The notes under the pieces: model-generated
Seen by the model: only the letters and a program-made list of their open reading frames with translations
What the model was told of the DNA's origin: nothing
The model's database searches: none
Part shown: positions 33,055-43,002 of the stretch, one piece after another
How the letters are laid out: the number at the start of each line of letters is the position of its first letter
How positions within the stretch are numbered: the first letter of the stretch is position 1
Assembly (NCBI GenBank): GCA_963978545.1
Contig: OZ021722.1
Location: 4,468,001 to 4,532,000, forward strand
From: Linyphia triangularis
Taxonomy: Eukaryota; Arthropoda; Arachnida; Araneae; Linyphiidae
Reading direction: 5' to 3'
Length of the DNA: 64,000 nt
Translations under genes and position numbers: made by a program

Positions 33055-33279
33055 TTAACCTTTAACTGCTGTAAGCGGTCTGACAGACCGCGAGTCATTT
33101 TTTGTGGAATGCTTCCACCCCTTAAAATATCTCATCTTTGACTTTTATATTAATTTTTCTGATACTATGTTTCTTAAACTTTAAACTGATGTTAATAAAT
33201 TTGTTTGGCGCAGTATGGACCATGTGTTGCTCTTGCGCCAATAACCTCAAACCACCTAACCACAGCAGTTAAAGGTTAA
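33055..33279. mobile_element. piggyBac-type MITE, 225 bp, carrying a SINE tail
   Basis: TTAACCTTTAACTGCTGT at the left and its perfect reverse complement ACAGCAGTTAAAGGTTAA at the right give 18-bp inverted ends including TTAA target sites. Just inside the left end is the hairpin GCGGTCTGACAGACCGC. The S2 SINE tail at 33207-33261 lies within it. Confidence 0.8.
33207..33261 (+). mobile_element. 5'-truncated SINE tail (family S2), inside the MITE
   Basis: GGCGCAGTATGGACCATGTG then TTGCTCTTGCGCCAATAACC and an A/C-rich tail. No clear target duplication could be read, so it may be an original part of the MITE. Confidence 0.65.
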
Positions 33280-33803
33280 AAAGCACTAAATCCTGGATTT
33301 TTCCCACCTTACGGAACATTTGGTTTGCAATAATCGACATTAAATTTTGCGACAATTGACTATATCAAAGTGATAGACTGGGGAGTCTACAATCTTTGTA
33401 AATATCTTAGTGAGAAAAGTAAGTGACTGGTCAAAGGGAAAGATATAACCTTTTTAAATACAAAAGGTTAATTCTCAATCTTTTGTTGTGAAATCGTTAG
33501 ATCTTGAAATACTCGAAAATTGGCAATTTTATTATTTTTCCAAGTGGGGTATACTTTATTTTCGGTTTTAGTTACTACTTTACTTACACAGAATGAAATA
33601 GAAATAAATTAGTTTTTCTTTTCAACTGGGCACCATCTTCAGAAATCGTAGTTGGCCAGGTTTTCTTTTACGTTTTGATAATCCCGAGATTTGTGGATTT
33701 TGTTTTTATTATTATTTCAATTAGATACTTACTCCCGTGAAGTGCCAAGGATAGTTTAGTCACTAAAGTTGGGACTTCTTCCACCTCTTCCTCCAGCTGG
33801 GGG
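33280..33803. other. Spacer, nothing recognised
   Basis: AT-rich. The right edge is the target duplication of the next SINE. Confidence 0.45.
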
Positions 33804-33947
33804 TAGGCCGCGAGGTTGCGGGTTCGAGTCCCGTGTTAGGCATGGATGTTTGTAAATGTATGTTGGCTTGTCTAATGACGAATGTTTCGGCGCATTATAG
33901 CCCTCGTGTTGCTGACGGCGCCAGATAATCTGAAAACAACCAACCAA
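33804..33947 (+). mobile_element. 5'-truncated tRNA-derived SINE, family S1
   Basis: It starts inside the tRNA head, at the anticodon side (TAGGCCGCGAGGTTGCGG), keeps a perfect B box GGTTCGAGTCC and the whole body, and ends AACAACCAACCAA. An exact 12-bp duplication TCCAGCTGGGGG lies at 33792-33803 and 33948-33959. Truncation at the 5' end with intact duplications shows incomplete reverse transcription. Confidence 0.93.
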
Positions 33948-33959
33948 TCCAGCTGGGGG

Positions 33960-34108
33960 CATCAGGCAAGCGGCGCATCTGAAAGCACAAACATCAAGGG
34001 GAATTAGATTTAACATTTTCAGTATTTACTCATTTAAACACTGTATATCAAAGGAACAAAGTGAGGTAAGTTACGCATAACAAGTAGTAAGTTGGCTTAG
34101 TCAGTATC
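33960..34108. other. Short spacer
   Basis: Nothing recognised. Confidence 0.4.
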
Positions 34109-34443
34109 ATCGATATAGATAAACAACTGGATAGACTGCTCCATTGTCAATGCAAAGAGAAAATCCCGCCGGGGATTGCGAAGCTGGTGGGAAGATTACC
34201 CAATCACAGTTCGCTTTTATAGTTGGATGGAAATGCGAAACACCTTGTAAAATGCTAGAGTATATATATTTTTTACACATTATTACTAATTAAGGTCTAC
34301 TATTGACATTTCTGCTGTGTACAACCCAAAATTTTATTTTCAATCCTCGGCAATCCGTATTTTTTATCCCACCAATGGCATCTGGCAAACGGCTTCATTT
34401 TCCCAGCGTTAAGCAGTCTATCCAGTTGTTTATTTATATCGAT
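34109..34443. mobile_element. Inverted-repeat element, ~335 bp
   Basis: ATCGATATAGATAAACAACT + GGATAGACTGCT at the left pairs with AGCAGTCTATCCAGTTGTTT + ATTTATATCGAT at the right (about 31 of 32 positions). A GCCGGGGATT hairpin lies inside. No frame of note; superfamily not assignable. Confidence 0.75.
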
Positions 34444-34565
34444 GGTCAGTATGCACAAGTTCAGTGGTTTCCTTCTTTTCGATGCGCGAATGCAGAATAG
34501 TTCATTATTGATAGACCTCCCAGAAAGACATTTGCCAGGAATCTGGTTCGATATGTGGTTCGTTA

Positions 34566-35265
34566 AGAGGAAGTCCTAGTCAGGGCCGCCGACAGGGGAG
34601 GGCAAAACAGTGCACGGCGTTATAGGTGCCCGCCATGTCAAGAAGGACCCGCGATTTCTGGTTGACGTAAACTTGAAAATAATTTTTTTTTTTTTTTTTT
34701 AATTTATAGGATCCAACAATACAATCCTCCCATACCCCCAAGAATATTTTAGCATTGTGTTAGTGAAAAGTTAAATTAGAAGGCTAGAACTACTTACGTT
34801 TAAAATTTCAGAGCTCTAGGCCTATTAGAAGCTTTGTAAAAAATTCATTAAAATTTAACATTTTGTCAAAAGTCAAATGAAAAGGCCATAACTACTTACG
34901 TTGAAAATTTCAGAAATCTATACGTCTATTTGAAGTAGTTTTCAGATAGAGTGACAGCAAGACTTTGTTTTATTCGGGGGGGGGGGGGAGGGGGTATTGG
35001 GCCCGAGATATAGATGCATAGGGGGCCGAAAATTCTGTTGGCGGCCCTGGTCCTAGTAAAGACCATTCTCTATGCCCGCTGTGTTACAGTCTTCTAGCCC
35101 AGTGCATTTAGAAACTACTTTCTATAACCATCTTGACATTTGATGAATAGGCTTGATCTATTAAATCTCACTTAATGGTCACTTAAATGTTCATAAATTA
35201 AAAACTCGAAAATAGCGTCTAGTATATTTTGTTTTATATTTGAAAACCTTATGTCAATGCATATG
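34566..35265. mobile_element. M2 MITE copy 2, inverted relative to copy 1, split by a hAT MITE
   Basis: AGAGGAAGTCCTAGT (34566-34580) is continued at 35058 (AAAGACCATTCTCTATGCCC ...) through TTTAGAAACTACTTTCTAT, ATTAAAAACTCGAAAAT and GTCTAGTATATTTTGTTTTA. This equals the reverse complement of 1862 down to about 1670. The far end is missing where family R35 begins near 35268. Confidence 0.85.
34581..35049. mobile_element. hAT-type MITE, 469 bp, nested in M2
   Basis: Ends CAGGGCCGCC / GGCGGCCCTG are perfect 10-bp inverted repeats. An exact 8-bp duplication GTCCTAGT lies at 34573-34580 and 35050-35057. Eight-base duplications and CAGGG termini are the hAT signature. It contains an internal G11 run near 34977 and two AAAATTTCAGA..CTA phrases, and no transposase. 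Confidence 0.92.
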
Positions 35266-35267
35266 CA

Positions 35268-35620
35268 GGGGTACGTAGTAAGCATAACTCCTGAACAAAT
35301 TGACCTACGAAGTTAAAATTTTGTTCGCTGGCCATGGGACCTACCGTTAAGGTTTTCGTCAAAATCGCGCATGGGCATAAGGTTTGAAATCATGAAAAAT
35401 CACTTTTTCCAGCAATTGCTAAAAAACAGATCTAACGATCGAAATATTCAAAACCCACCTTCCTCACCTCCAAAATTCCCATAAAAATGTGTTAAAAGCT
35501 TAAAAAGTTGAAAAACGAGTGCCTTTAGCATAGAGCTCTCTGCCCTTGAGCACAGCTTATCAAAGGTCGTTTTGATTGGACTGCGAGTTTTCGGGCATTT
35601 TCTTTTCTTAATATTTAAAT
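35268..35620 (+). repeat. Interspersed repeat, family R35, copy 1
   Basis: GTACGTAGTAAGCATAACTC, GTGACC-like GGCCATGGGACCTACC, TTTTCGTCAAAATCGCGCAT and GAAATTCCC-type blocks occur in the same order at 39057-39440 and 57575-57925. A non-autonomous element of unknown class (possibly Helitron-related, from the CTGTCTG start of the other copies). Confidence 0.7.
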
Positions 35621-36897
35621 AACTATTTTTTTTAAAGAACTTTTGTTTGAATATTTGGAATCGTACAGAAATTTTTCATAAATATAAACTAATTCCACTC
35701 GTTTTTAAAAAAAAATGCGGGAATTGTCTATTTAAACTTTAAAGAGGACTTTCCCTTTAAGGCTAAGCCCACAGGAGCGTTTTTTCAGGCAGAAACGCGG
35801 CATGAAATTAAGCTACAAAACATAAACAAGCTGAGGTAAGATGCGCCTTTTCTTGGGGACTATTACAGCTAGAAACAAAATTTAGTCACTGAAATATTCA
35901 TTGAATATTGTTACTTACTTTACCGTGGACTTTTAGAAATATTTTCCCATAAAAAAATGTTTTTGAACTTCAAACAATAAAAAATGTTTTTAAACGCGTT
36001 TTCTGAAGAATGACATTTTGGTGTGATAATATGACTTTACTCTAACGGTCATAACTTCATTATAAATGGTCCGATTTACAAAATTCTAAGATTGTTTTGT
36101 AGACAATAACTGTAAATGTGTTTCCTACTAGAATCTAATATATATTGTTATACACAAATTTTTATATCTATTTTAATTTTTTGATGAAAACTATGTATTT
36201 TTTCAAACTTTTTATTTAAAAACATATCTGTTCACCTAGTAGTAAAAAAAAATTAAATAAAAATTACTTCTTAGTAAAAAATACTTATTTATATTAGAAA
36301 CGATTAGTTACAGCCATATTTACAAAGTAAGGAAATAGTATTTCGGAGCTCTTGCAAAGAAATTAGCAAGTCCTCTCTGGTAATCCTCGAATCCGTCTTC
36401 TTAAAAGTATAGCCAGCTCCAAATATTTGCAAGAAGACCATTTGCTTATCAGCGGGTTTCATGGTCTGCAGTGGCATGCTAAGATGATGTTACTTGATTG
36501 GATGCTTGAACTTACATCCGCTGACGCGCGTCAATTTGCTGGGACATGCACGTAGTGAACCACATTATCCTTCGTCATTTTGTGGTTTAACTGGTGAGAA
36601 TTTGGCAACACAGACGTTAACAGTTAGTTGTTATGAAACGTGTCGTTTGAACAGTTCGAAGGCAGGGGAGGGGAACTCGACGAAGCTAGGTAGTGATTTG
36701 AGATGTTTTTAGGCGGTGTTTTAGCTTCTGCCGAATTTATTCCGTTACCTAGTAGTGTTTAAGACAGGAAATGACTTTTGTGTGTGTGAGTGGAGATGGG
36801 AAGAGGTTGGGTGAAAGAATGACAAGGGTGTAGGATGACCCTCGAAAATGCCTGCTGGACTTGGTTAACTGGCCTGCAGTATGAAAAAACAAAAGTT
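35621..36897. other. Spacer with a GC-richer patch
   Basis: 36360-36850 is less AT-rich and has a 72-codon frame (36494-36712), but no splice site pair, domain or repeat partner supports a gene. Confidence 0.4.
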
Positions 36898-36909
36898 ACA
36901 GACATTAAT

Positions 36910-37090
36910 AGCCGACCAAACGGTATAGTGGTTAGCGTGCTAGCTTCTAAACCGCGAGGTTGCGGGTTCGAGGTCCCGTGTTTGGCATGGGTGTTTGTAA
37001 ATGTATGTTGGCTTGTCTAATGACGAATGTTTCGGTGCATTATAGCCCTCGTGTTGCTGACGGCACCAGATAATCTGAAAACAACCAACC
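36910..37090 (+). mobile_element. tRNA-derived SINE, family S1, full length
   Basis: The head starts GCCGACCAAACGGTATAGTG with A box TATAGTGGTTA (36924-36934) and B box GGTTCGAGGTCC (one base inserted), then body and AACAACCAACC tail. An exact 12-bp duplication ACAGACATTAAT lies at 36898-36909 and 37091-37102. Confidence 0.95.
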
Positions 37091-37102
37091 ACAGACATTA
37101 AT

Positions 37103-38211
37103 GCGAAAGAACTACGTCCATCCTTTGCTTTTGTGCGATAACACAGTGAAAAGGTATGCCAATTTTTTTTACATGGCATAAACTTAAACACCCTAGAAAT
37201 AGTATTAACTATGTAGAGACATGTAGTAACATAATAGAATAACAAAACTCGTTTTAAAAATACTCAGTTTTTTTTAAATACTCTTCTTCAGTAGTCGAAT
37301 GAATTGACAAACTAATTTATTTTTTTACGGTAATTTGAAATTTTGGTTCAAATGTTGCAATATCATGACACATTTTTACCTCGACATGCTTTTAAATTCC
37401 ATTTCTTTTTGTAGTGCAGTGTGCTAAAATATAAACTGCTTATAATTTTTTTTAATTAAACTTTTCGAATTATGTATTTAGTGAAACTATTTTTTCACGT
37501 CGAATTGAAACATAATTTATGGTTCAAAACCAGCGCATTCTGATTGTTTTGTATTTCGACTCAGAAGGTACCAGGGGGTGCTGACTTTAAGTTGGTATTT
37601 AAAAACAGTGTTACCAGTCAATCCTACTGATTTCTGTGCGTTTTCTCGATGTTTCTGGTTTGCAATTACACAGTAAGTTTATAATGAGTTTGCTCGACAA
37701 AGAACACAAAGAATAAATTTATTATCATTATTGCTTCAGTTTTCTTGAATGTTCAAAATTTAGAGCTCTGCTTAGGTTCCTTCCATCTTTTAAAAACATT
37801 GATATTAACTTCGATTTTGTTTTGTTTGTGTGGCAAGAAAATCTTCGGTAGGTTAATGTCGCTTTTACACAGGTTTCTATAACTATTCTTTAGAACCTGG
37901 CAACAAACCATAGTCAATAATCATGTACAATTTAGTTTGGTCACATTTGATAACTGAAATCTTTTAAGTTTGATTATACATGATAAAAGAAACTTCTCGT
38001 TTTGATGTTTTTAAATCATTTATATTAATTTCGTTATTGTTTGTGACTTTCAAAATCTTCGGTAAGATAATTAACTCACAGATAAATGCCGTCTTCCAAT
38101 CGAGCTGAAAATTGGAAATTAAATGTTGTCGATAACACTGCATTCTATTAAGTTTTCGGAGTAAAAACAAAATGAGTCATTGCTACGAATGAATTTTTTC
38201 TTCGAAGTAGT
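37103..38211. other. Spacer, possible old duplication
   Basis: AAAATCTTCGGTA.G.TAAT occurs at about 37838 and 38051, each after a TATTAA.TTCG.T.TTGTTTGTG block, suggesting a diverged ~215-bp duplication. No gene. Confidence 0.4.
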
Positions 38212-38221
38212 CAAATACTCT

Positions 38222-38404
38222 GGTTGGTTGGTTGTTTTCAGATTATATGGCGCCGTCAGCAACACGAGGGCTATAATGCGCCGAAACATTCGTCATTAGA
38301 CAAGCCAACATACGTTTACAAACACCCATGCCTGACACGGGACTCGAACCCTCAACCTAGCGGTCTAGAGGCCAGCACGCTAACCACTATACCGTTTGGT
38401 CGGC
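38222..38404 (-). mobile_element. tRNA-derived SINE, family S1, full length
   Basis: Reverse orientation. The duplication CAAATACTCT (38212-38221) / CAAACACTCT (38405-38414) has one mismatch. The B box is changed to the complement of GACTCGAACCCT, so box spacing is kept but the core is mutated. Confidence 0.93.
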
Positions 38405-38414
38405 CAAACACTCT

Positions 38415-38737
38415 GGAAAATCAATCTAAATATAAAATTGCTTAAAAAAGTTGCAATTGTATATAAAAGTTGGCAAGATGTATAATGATATATTTCTAGT
38501 AAAAGTTTGCCTTCGTGGGTGAATTTTTTTTGTCATAAGTTTGAAAAGAAAATAGGGACACTGTTTTTCCTAGTACTGTAGACAATATGGTAAAATTCGA
38601 ATGTTACTTTTAACGAACGGATCGCTCGAATTTACTTAACAAGATATATGCTTAAGTACCGAACAAAATCCGGTCATTGTTGGCAATGACATCCCTTTTT
38701 CATATGAATTATTTCTCGTGTTATATTTAAACCATTT
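38415..38737. other. Spacer, nothing recognised
   Basis: AT-rich sequence between two SINEs. Confidence 0.45.
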
Positions 38738-38750
38738 CATTTGTTGAACT

Positions 38751-38936
38751 GCCGACCAAACGATATAGTGGTTAACGTGCTAGCTTCTAGACCACGAGGT
38801 TGCGGGTTCGAGTCCCGTGTTAGGCATGGGTGTTTGTAAATGTATGTTGGCTTGTCTAATGCCGAATGTTTTGGCGCATTATAGCTCTCGTGTTGCTGAC
38901 GGCGCCAGATAATCTGAAAACAACCAAGACAACCAA
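38751..38936 (+). mobile_element. tRNA-derived SINE, family S1, full length, youngest-looking
   Basis: Exact 13-bp duplication CATTTGTTGAACT at 38738-38750 and 38937-38949. B box GGTTCGAGTCC (38805-38815) is perfect. The tail is AACAACCAAGACAACCAA, slightly longer than in the other copies. Confidence 0.95.
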
Positions 38937-39014
38937 CATTTGTTGAACTATACTTTCAATTATATTTAACATTTCTATAATTTATATTTAACAGAAAGTG
39001 AATTTATATTTAGT

Positions 39015-39440
39015 GAAAGGAAATTATAGCATTCGGTAAAAAAAAAATTAAAATTCGAGATAAATGTCTGTCTGCGCGTTTGTGGTCAGCATAACACCTG
39101 AACGGATTAATCTACTCTGTTGAAATTTTTTTAAATGGGTTAGTAGTGACCATGGGACTTGTCTTTATGGTTTTGGTCGAAATAGCGCATGTTCATAAGG
39201 TAGCAGCCCTTGAAAAATTTATGTTTTTCAGCAATTAAAAAAAAAAAAATTACTTTAAAGATTTTGATCAAAATCGCTGTGATTATGCCCTTTAAGATGC
39301 TTTATTCTTTTCTTCGAAATTCCCTTAGAAATGTGTAAAAAGTTAAAGAAACAAATACATTTAACAGAGTTCTTTTTCCTTGCGCATCGCCCATCAGCAA
39401 TTGATTTTCCACTTCTTTATTCATAAGAAAAGATAATGCA
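39015..39440 (+). repeat. Interspersed repeat, family R35, copy 2
   Basis: TATAGCATTCGGT near the start, then TGTCTGTCTGCGCG, GGTCAGCATAACACCTGAAC and GTGACCATGGGACTTG. It matches 57478-57925 and, from the GCATAAC block on, 35277-35620. Confidence 0.7.
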
Positions 39441-39528
39441 ATATTTATCGAAACATTTCTGTAACAAACTTGTCTTTTTGGAGTTTTTTTTTTCTTCTAA
39501 TATAATTATAATTGCCCAAAATATTGCC

Positions 39529-39580
39529 GGCGCAGTATGGCCCACGTGTTGCCCTTGCGCCGTTAAACTCCTACCCACCA
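39529..39580 (+). mobile_element. 52-bp SINE tail insertion (family S2) with 14-bp target duplication
   Basis: GGCGCAGTATGGCCCACGTG then TTGCCCTTGCGCCGTTAAAC and CTCCTACCCACCA. An exact 14-bp duplication CCCAAAATATTGCC lies at 39515-39528 and 39581-39594. The insert is only the last ~52 bp of the SINE. Confidence 0.93.
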
Positions 39581-39594
39581 CCCAAAATATTGCC

Positions 39595-42500
39595 AACTGA
39601 CTATTTTTTTTTTTTTAATTTATGTAAATATAAAAACGAAAATGGTAAATTACTCGAATCCATTGCAAATATAAGTGTCCAGTATTAAGTGTAATAAAAA
39701 GCTGTGCGGTGATCTTAGTGCCTTAGTTTATGCATTTTTCTTCTCACATTTGTGATTGACATCATATTAAGCTATTAAAATTTCTGATGTATTTTCAACT
39801 CTTTAGATTTTTGGAAATATGCATCTCTTTCTCGAGCACTGAGTTTCTTAGAAACGCTAAGCTATATGATAGGATTTCCAAACTCGGATGTCCAATAAAT
39901 ACCCAGCGTTTGTTAGAGATTTTGCATTGTAGAATTAAGTAATGAAGTGTGTTAAATTCTTGGCAGGTTTTATATCAAAATTATGTGAAGTTTTTTCATC
40001 AAAACACTGCAGGCACATTGTTCAAGATGCAACAAAAATGACGGCAATCATCCCCTTTTGACACATCGAGTATACTTAATTTGATTTCTTAATAAAATGT
40101 AATTTTTTTTTATTAAAAATGGCTTTTGCTTCTTATTTAAATGTTTTTCTAAAGCACGTGTGTTATTTGTGTTACTAAATGTGCACTGTAACATCTAATA
40201 CGCTTTATAGGGCTACCGATTAGCTACTTATTGGAATTGGAGTTCGGATATCCATTTAAATTTCAGTTGTAGTGTTTCCTACATAACATTTCATACTAAT
40301 TTACTCAAACATTATCATAAATCACTCAATACTCTACGCTTGTTTAATGAACTTTTCACATGTATCTTTCATAGCTTCTGAGAGAGAATATATAACTTCG
40401 GTAAATCACCACTAGGGAGGCTGAAAATTGCCGAATTCTCCTTTTCAACATGTTACATCATTACACTTGCTTCATTACTCTACTCACAACCATTTGAAAG
40501 TTATTTTATTTTACCAAACTTAAGTTTGTTCCCTGCATATCGTAACAAGTTTACATTTGTGCAAACAAATAACTTCCTCATATAAATTTATTTTAGTTTC
40601 TTGTTTTTCAAAAAACCATTAGAGTTGCAAAACAGGTATGATGAACAACTTCCTGCAAATTGTTCAAGCTATAAAATAAAGTTAAATAATGTATTTTCTG
40701 TAAGGTAGCGCCTGTAACTGAAAGTTATAATGTGTGAAACAGCATTTAGTCTTGCATCACATTATATTATATATTTTTTTTCTTATTCCAAGAAAAACGT
40801 ATTTGAATGTAAAGAAATATTCACGGAACTTTTTAAGTACTAATATTTTCCTTAAGGAGCTCTTTCATTCAACGTCAGTACTGATTTCAAAATATAATTC
40901 CATCAAAATTACACAAATGAGAAATTTTTGATTTTCAAAAACTTTTTTCAATGCTAGAAGAGTAAGACTACAGTGAAAATCATGTACCGAAACTAATTTG
41001 AACTCTGATATATAAATTGATTTTTCGAAAAATAATTCGATTTCGAAAAATAATTTTTGTTACTTGCCCACGTTGCCATGTAGCCTTACATATTATAAAC
41101 TTTCAAATTCAGGCTTTTAAATCTTATGGGAATGCATTGTTGGAAGCTTCGTATACAATCAGTTGGATTAGATCACTCTTGGTTTCAGAAAACTCAGTGT
41201 TGTTGCAATTTCACATTGTTAACTTCTAACAATGGAGTAAAATATGTTTGAAAACCATTATTGCGAAGCCGCTCATTTCGACGCCATTTTGAGAAAAAAA
41301 CTGACCACACAGTTTATTCAAGACTTTTCCTATTTCTAAAAGTGATTTAAAGGAAAGGAGACGCGTGCACTTTTGCTTTGGTATGTAATATTTAACAGGC
41401 TGTTAGTGAATCAGCCTCACTTGAAAACTAAAATATTATTATAAATTCTTGATTTTAATTCCTTGAGAACTGCAGTATTCAAGTTTTTTAAATCAATGTA
41501 TTGTAATTATCATATATTTTAACTAATTTTTTCAAACCATATAACATTACAACTTTTTTACATTTTGTTTTTATTTCAACCTATTGATTCCCATCCATTC
41601 CCAGAACATTTCGTTTAGTTTTAATATAGTTTCTCTTAATTATGTTACTTTTATTACATTTAATTACAGTTGCATTTTAATAAAAACAATTATCCATACA
41701 ATTAATTTTGATTTGCTTTGTTTAAATTCAAACATTACTTTTTCTCCACAGTGTCCTTATGGAAAATTATGCAGTATCAAAATTGATGAACATCGTTTCC
41801 ATGTTTTAGAAACCTCTTTCTACTTAATTATTCGACTTAAATGTTCAGTGATGAGGGTATGAATATTTTATTATTTTCTATGAGTTTTCAGAATCAACAA
41901 ACAAAATAGGGATTCCAAATGATAATTAAGTTTTAATTCTCAACCATTTGATGTCGAACATGCACTTAATGTAGTTTTCCCTGCTTTATCTTATCCCTCC
42001 ATTTATACAAGGTCTTTCTGAAAATAATCCCTAAATTTGAATGGCATAAGAGCTAAACAGTAAAAAGAGGCATGTTATGAGGAAGGTATAAAAGGAATGG
42101 AATTATAAACATACGGGCAATTCTATACCATAATTTTAACTTTTAGGTAAAGGAGATTTTGGAAAAGAAAACGTAACAAATTAACATAAAATGTATATGA
42201 AAATGCTTATTAATGTTTCAAGATTACTAAAAAATAGTCAGCAGCGATCGTTTTTAAAGGAATTTTATTACAATGACTAAATATATTGAGTTTTTGTGTC
42301 TAATTTTCCTTACCGTCCCCATGATATTTATATTCAATAACATGTTACATTATGTAAAATTTGCACTCTTTAAGCATAATGTCGGTGACCCTACAATGCT
42401 AAGACACAGCAAACCTATAATCAACAGCATTGTGAAAGGATTTTTTCTGTTAGCTATGCCGAAATGTTAAAATTTAATTATTTTTTGTATTTTGCGTTCA

Positions 42501-43002
42501 TACTTTTAACTTTACACCTATATATACCTCTAGAAAGTACACTAAAGGCACAAATTTTTTTTGAAATATACTTGCTGGGCTTTAAGAAAATGTATTAATT
42601 ATATAAACAGACAAATTTGAAGACATTTACTGAAAGTTTTAATGTCGGGGACGGTAAGGAAAGCGAAGGGACGGTAAGGACAACACAGATATAGGTTACA
42701 AGTAACAGAAAAATAATTACTAAATTAGATTTAGTTAAGTTTTCGGATCTAAATGTATTGTAAAAACAGTTTTTTTTTCTTAAAATACCTGTTGAAATAG
42801 TTTGTCATAGCCCTTGACATTGTTTATGCACAAAAATCGGGTTGATATTGGATGCGGCGGATCCTCAATTCTAGACATTATTTCTGTCACTGGCAGGCTG
42901 TGGCGACCTTATGTTAGTGTCTAAAAGAATTTGTCGCCAGAGCGATGCATTTACATAACAGTTATTGCATCAGTTTCCAATTTTTCTACAATTCCGGCTT
43001 GT
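39595..43002. other. AT-rich spacer before the satellite; no gene seen
   Basis: Several frames of 60-92 codons (for example 41584-41862) are T-rich chance frames. One feature stands out: a 16-nt perfect inverted repeat at 42305-42320 / 42647-42662, described as a finding. Confidence 0.45.

Noticed and set aside
36923..38815. Functional tRNA genes at the SINE heads
   Set aside because: The heads are followed by a common SINE body and tail and are flanked by target duplications; the acceptor stems are poor.
41584..42470. Small membrane-protein genes (92- and 65-codon hydrophobic frames)
   Set aside because: T-rich DNA yields hydrophobic codons by composition. There is no promoter, splice or conservation evidence.
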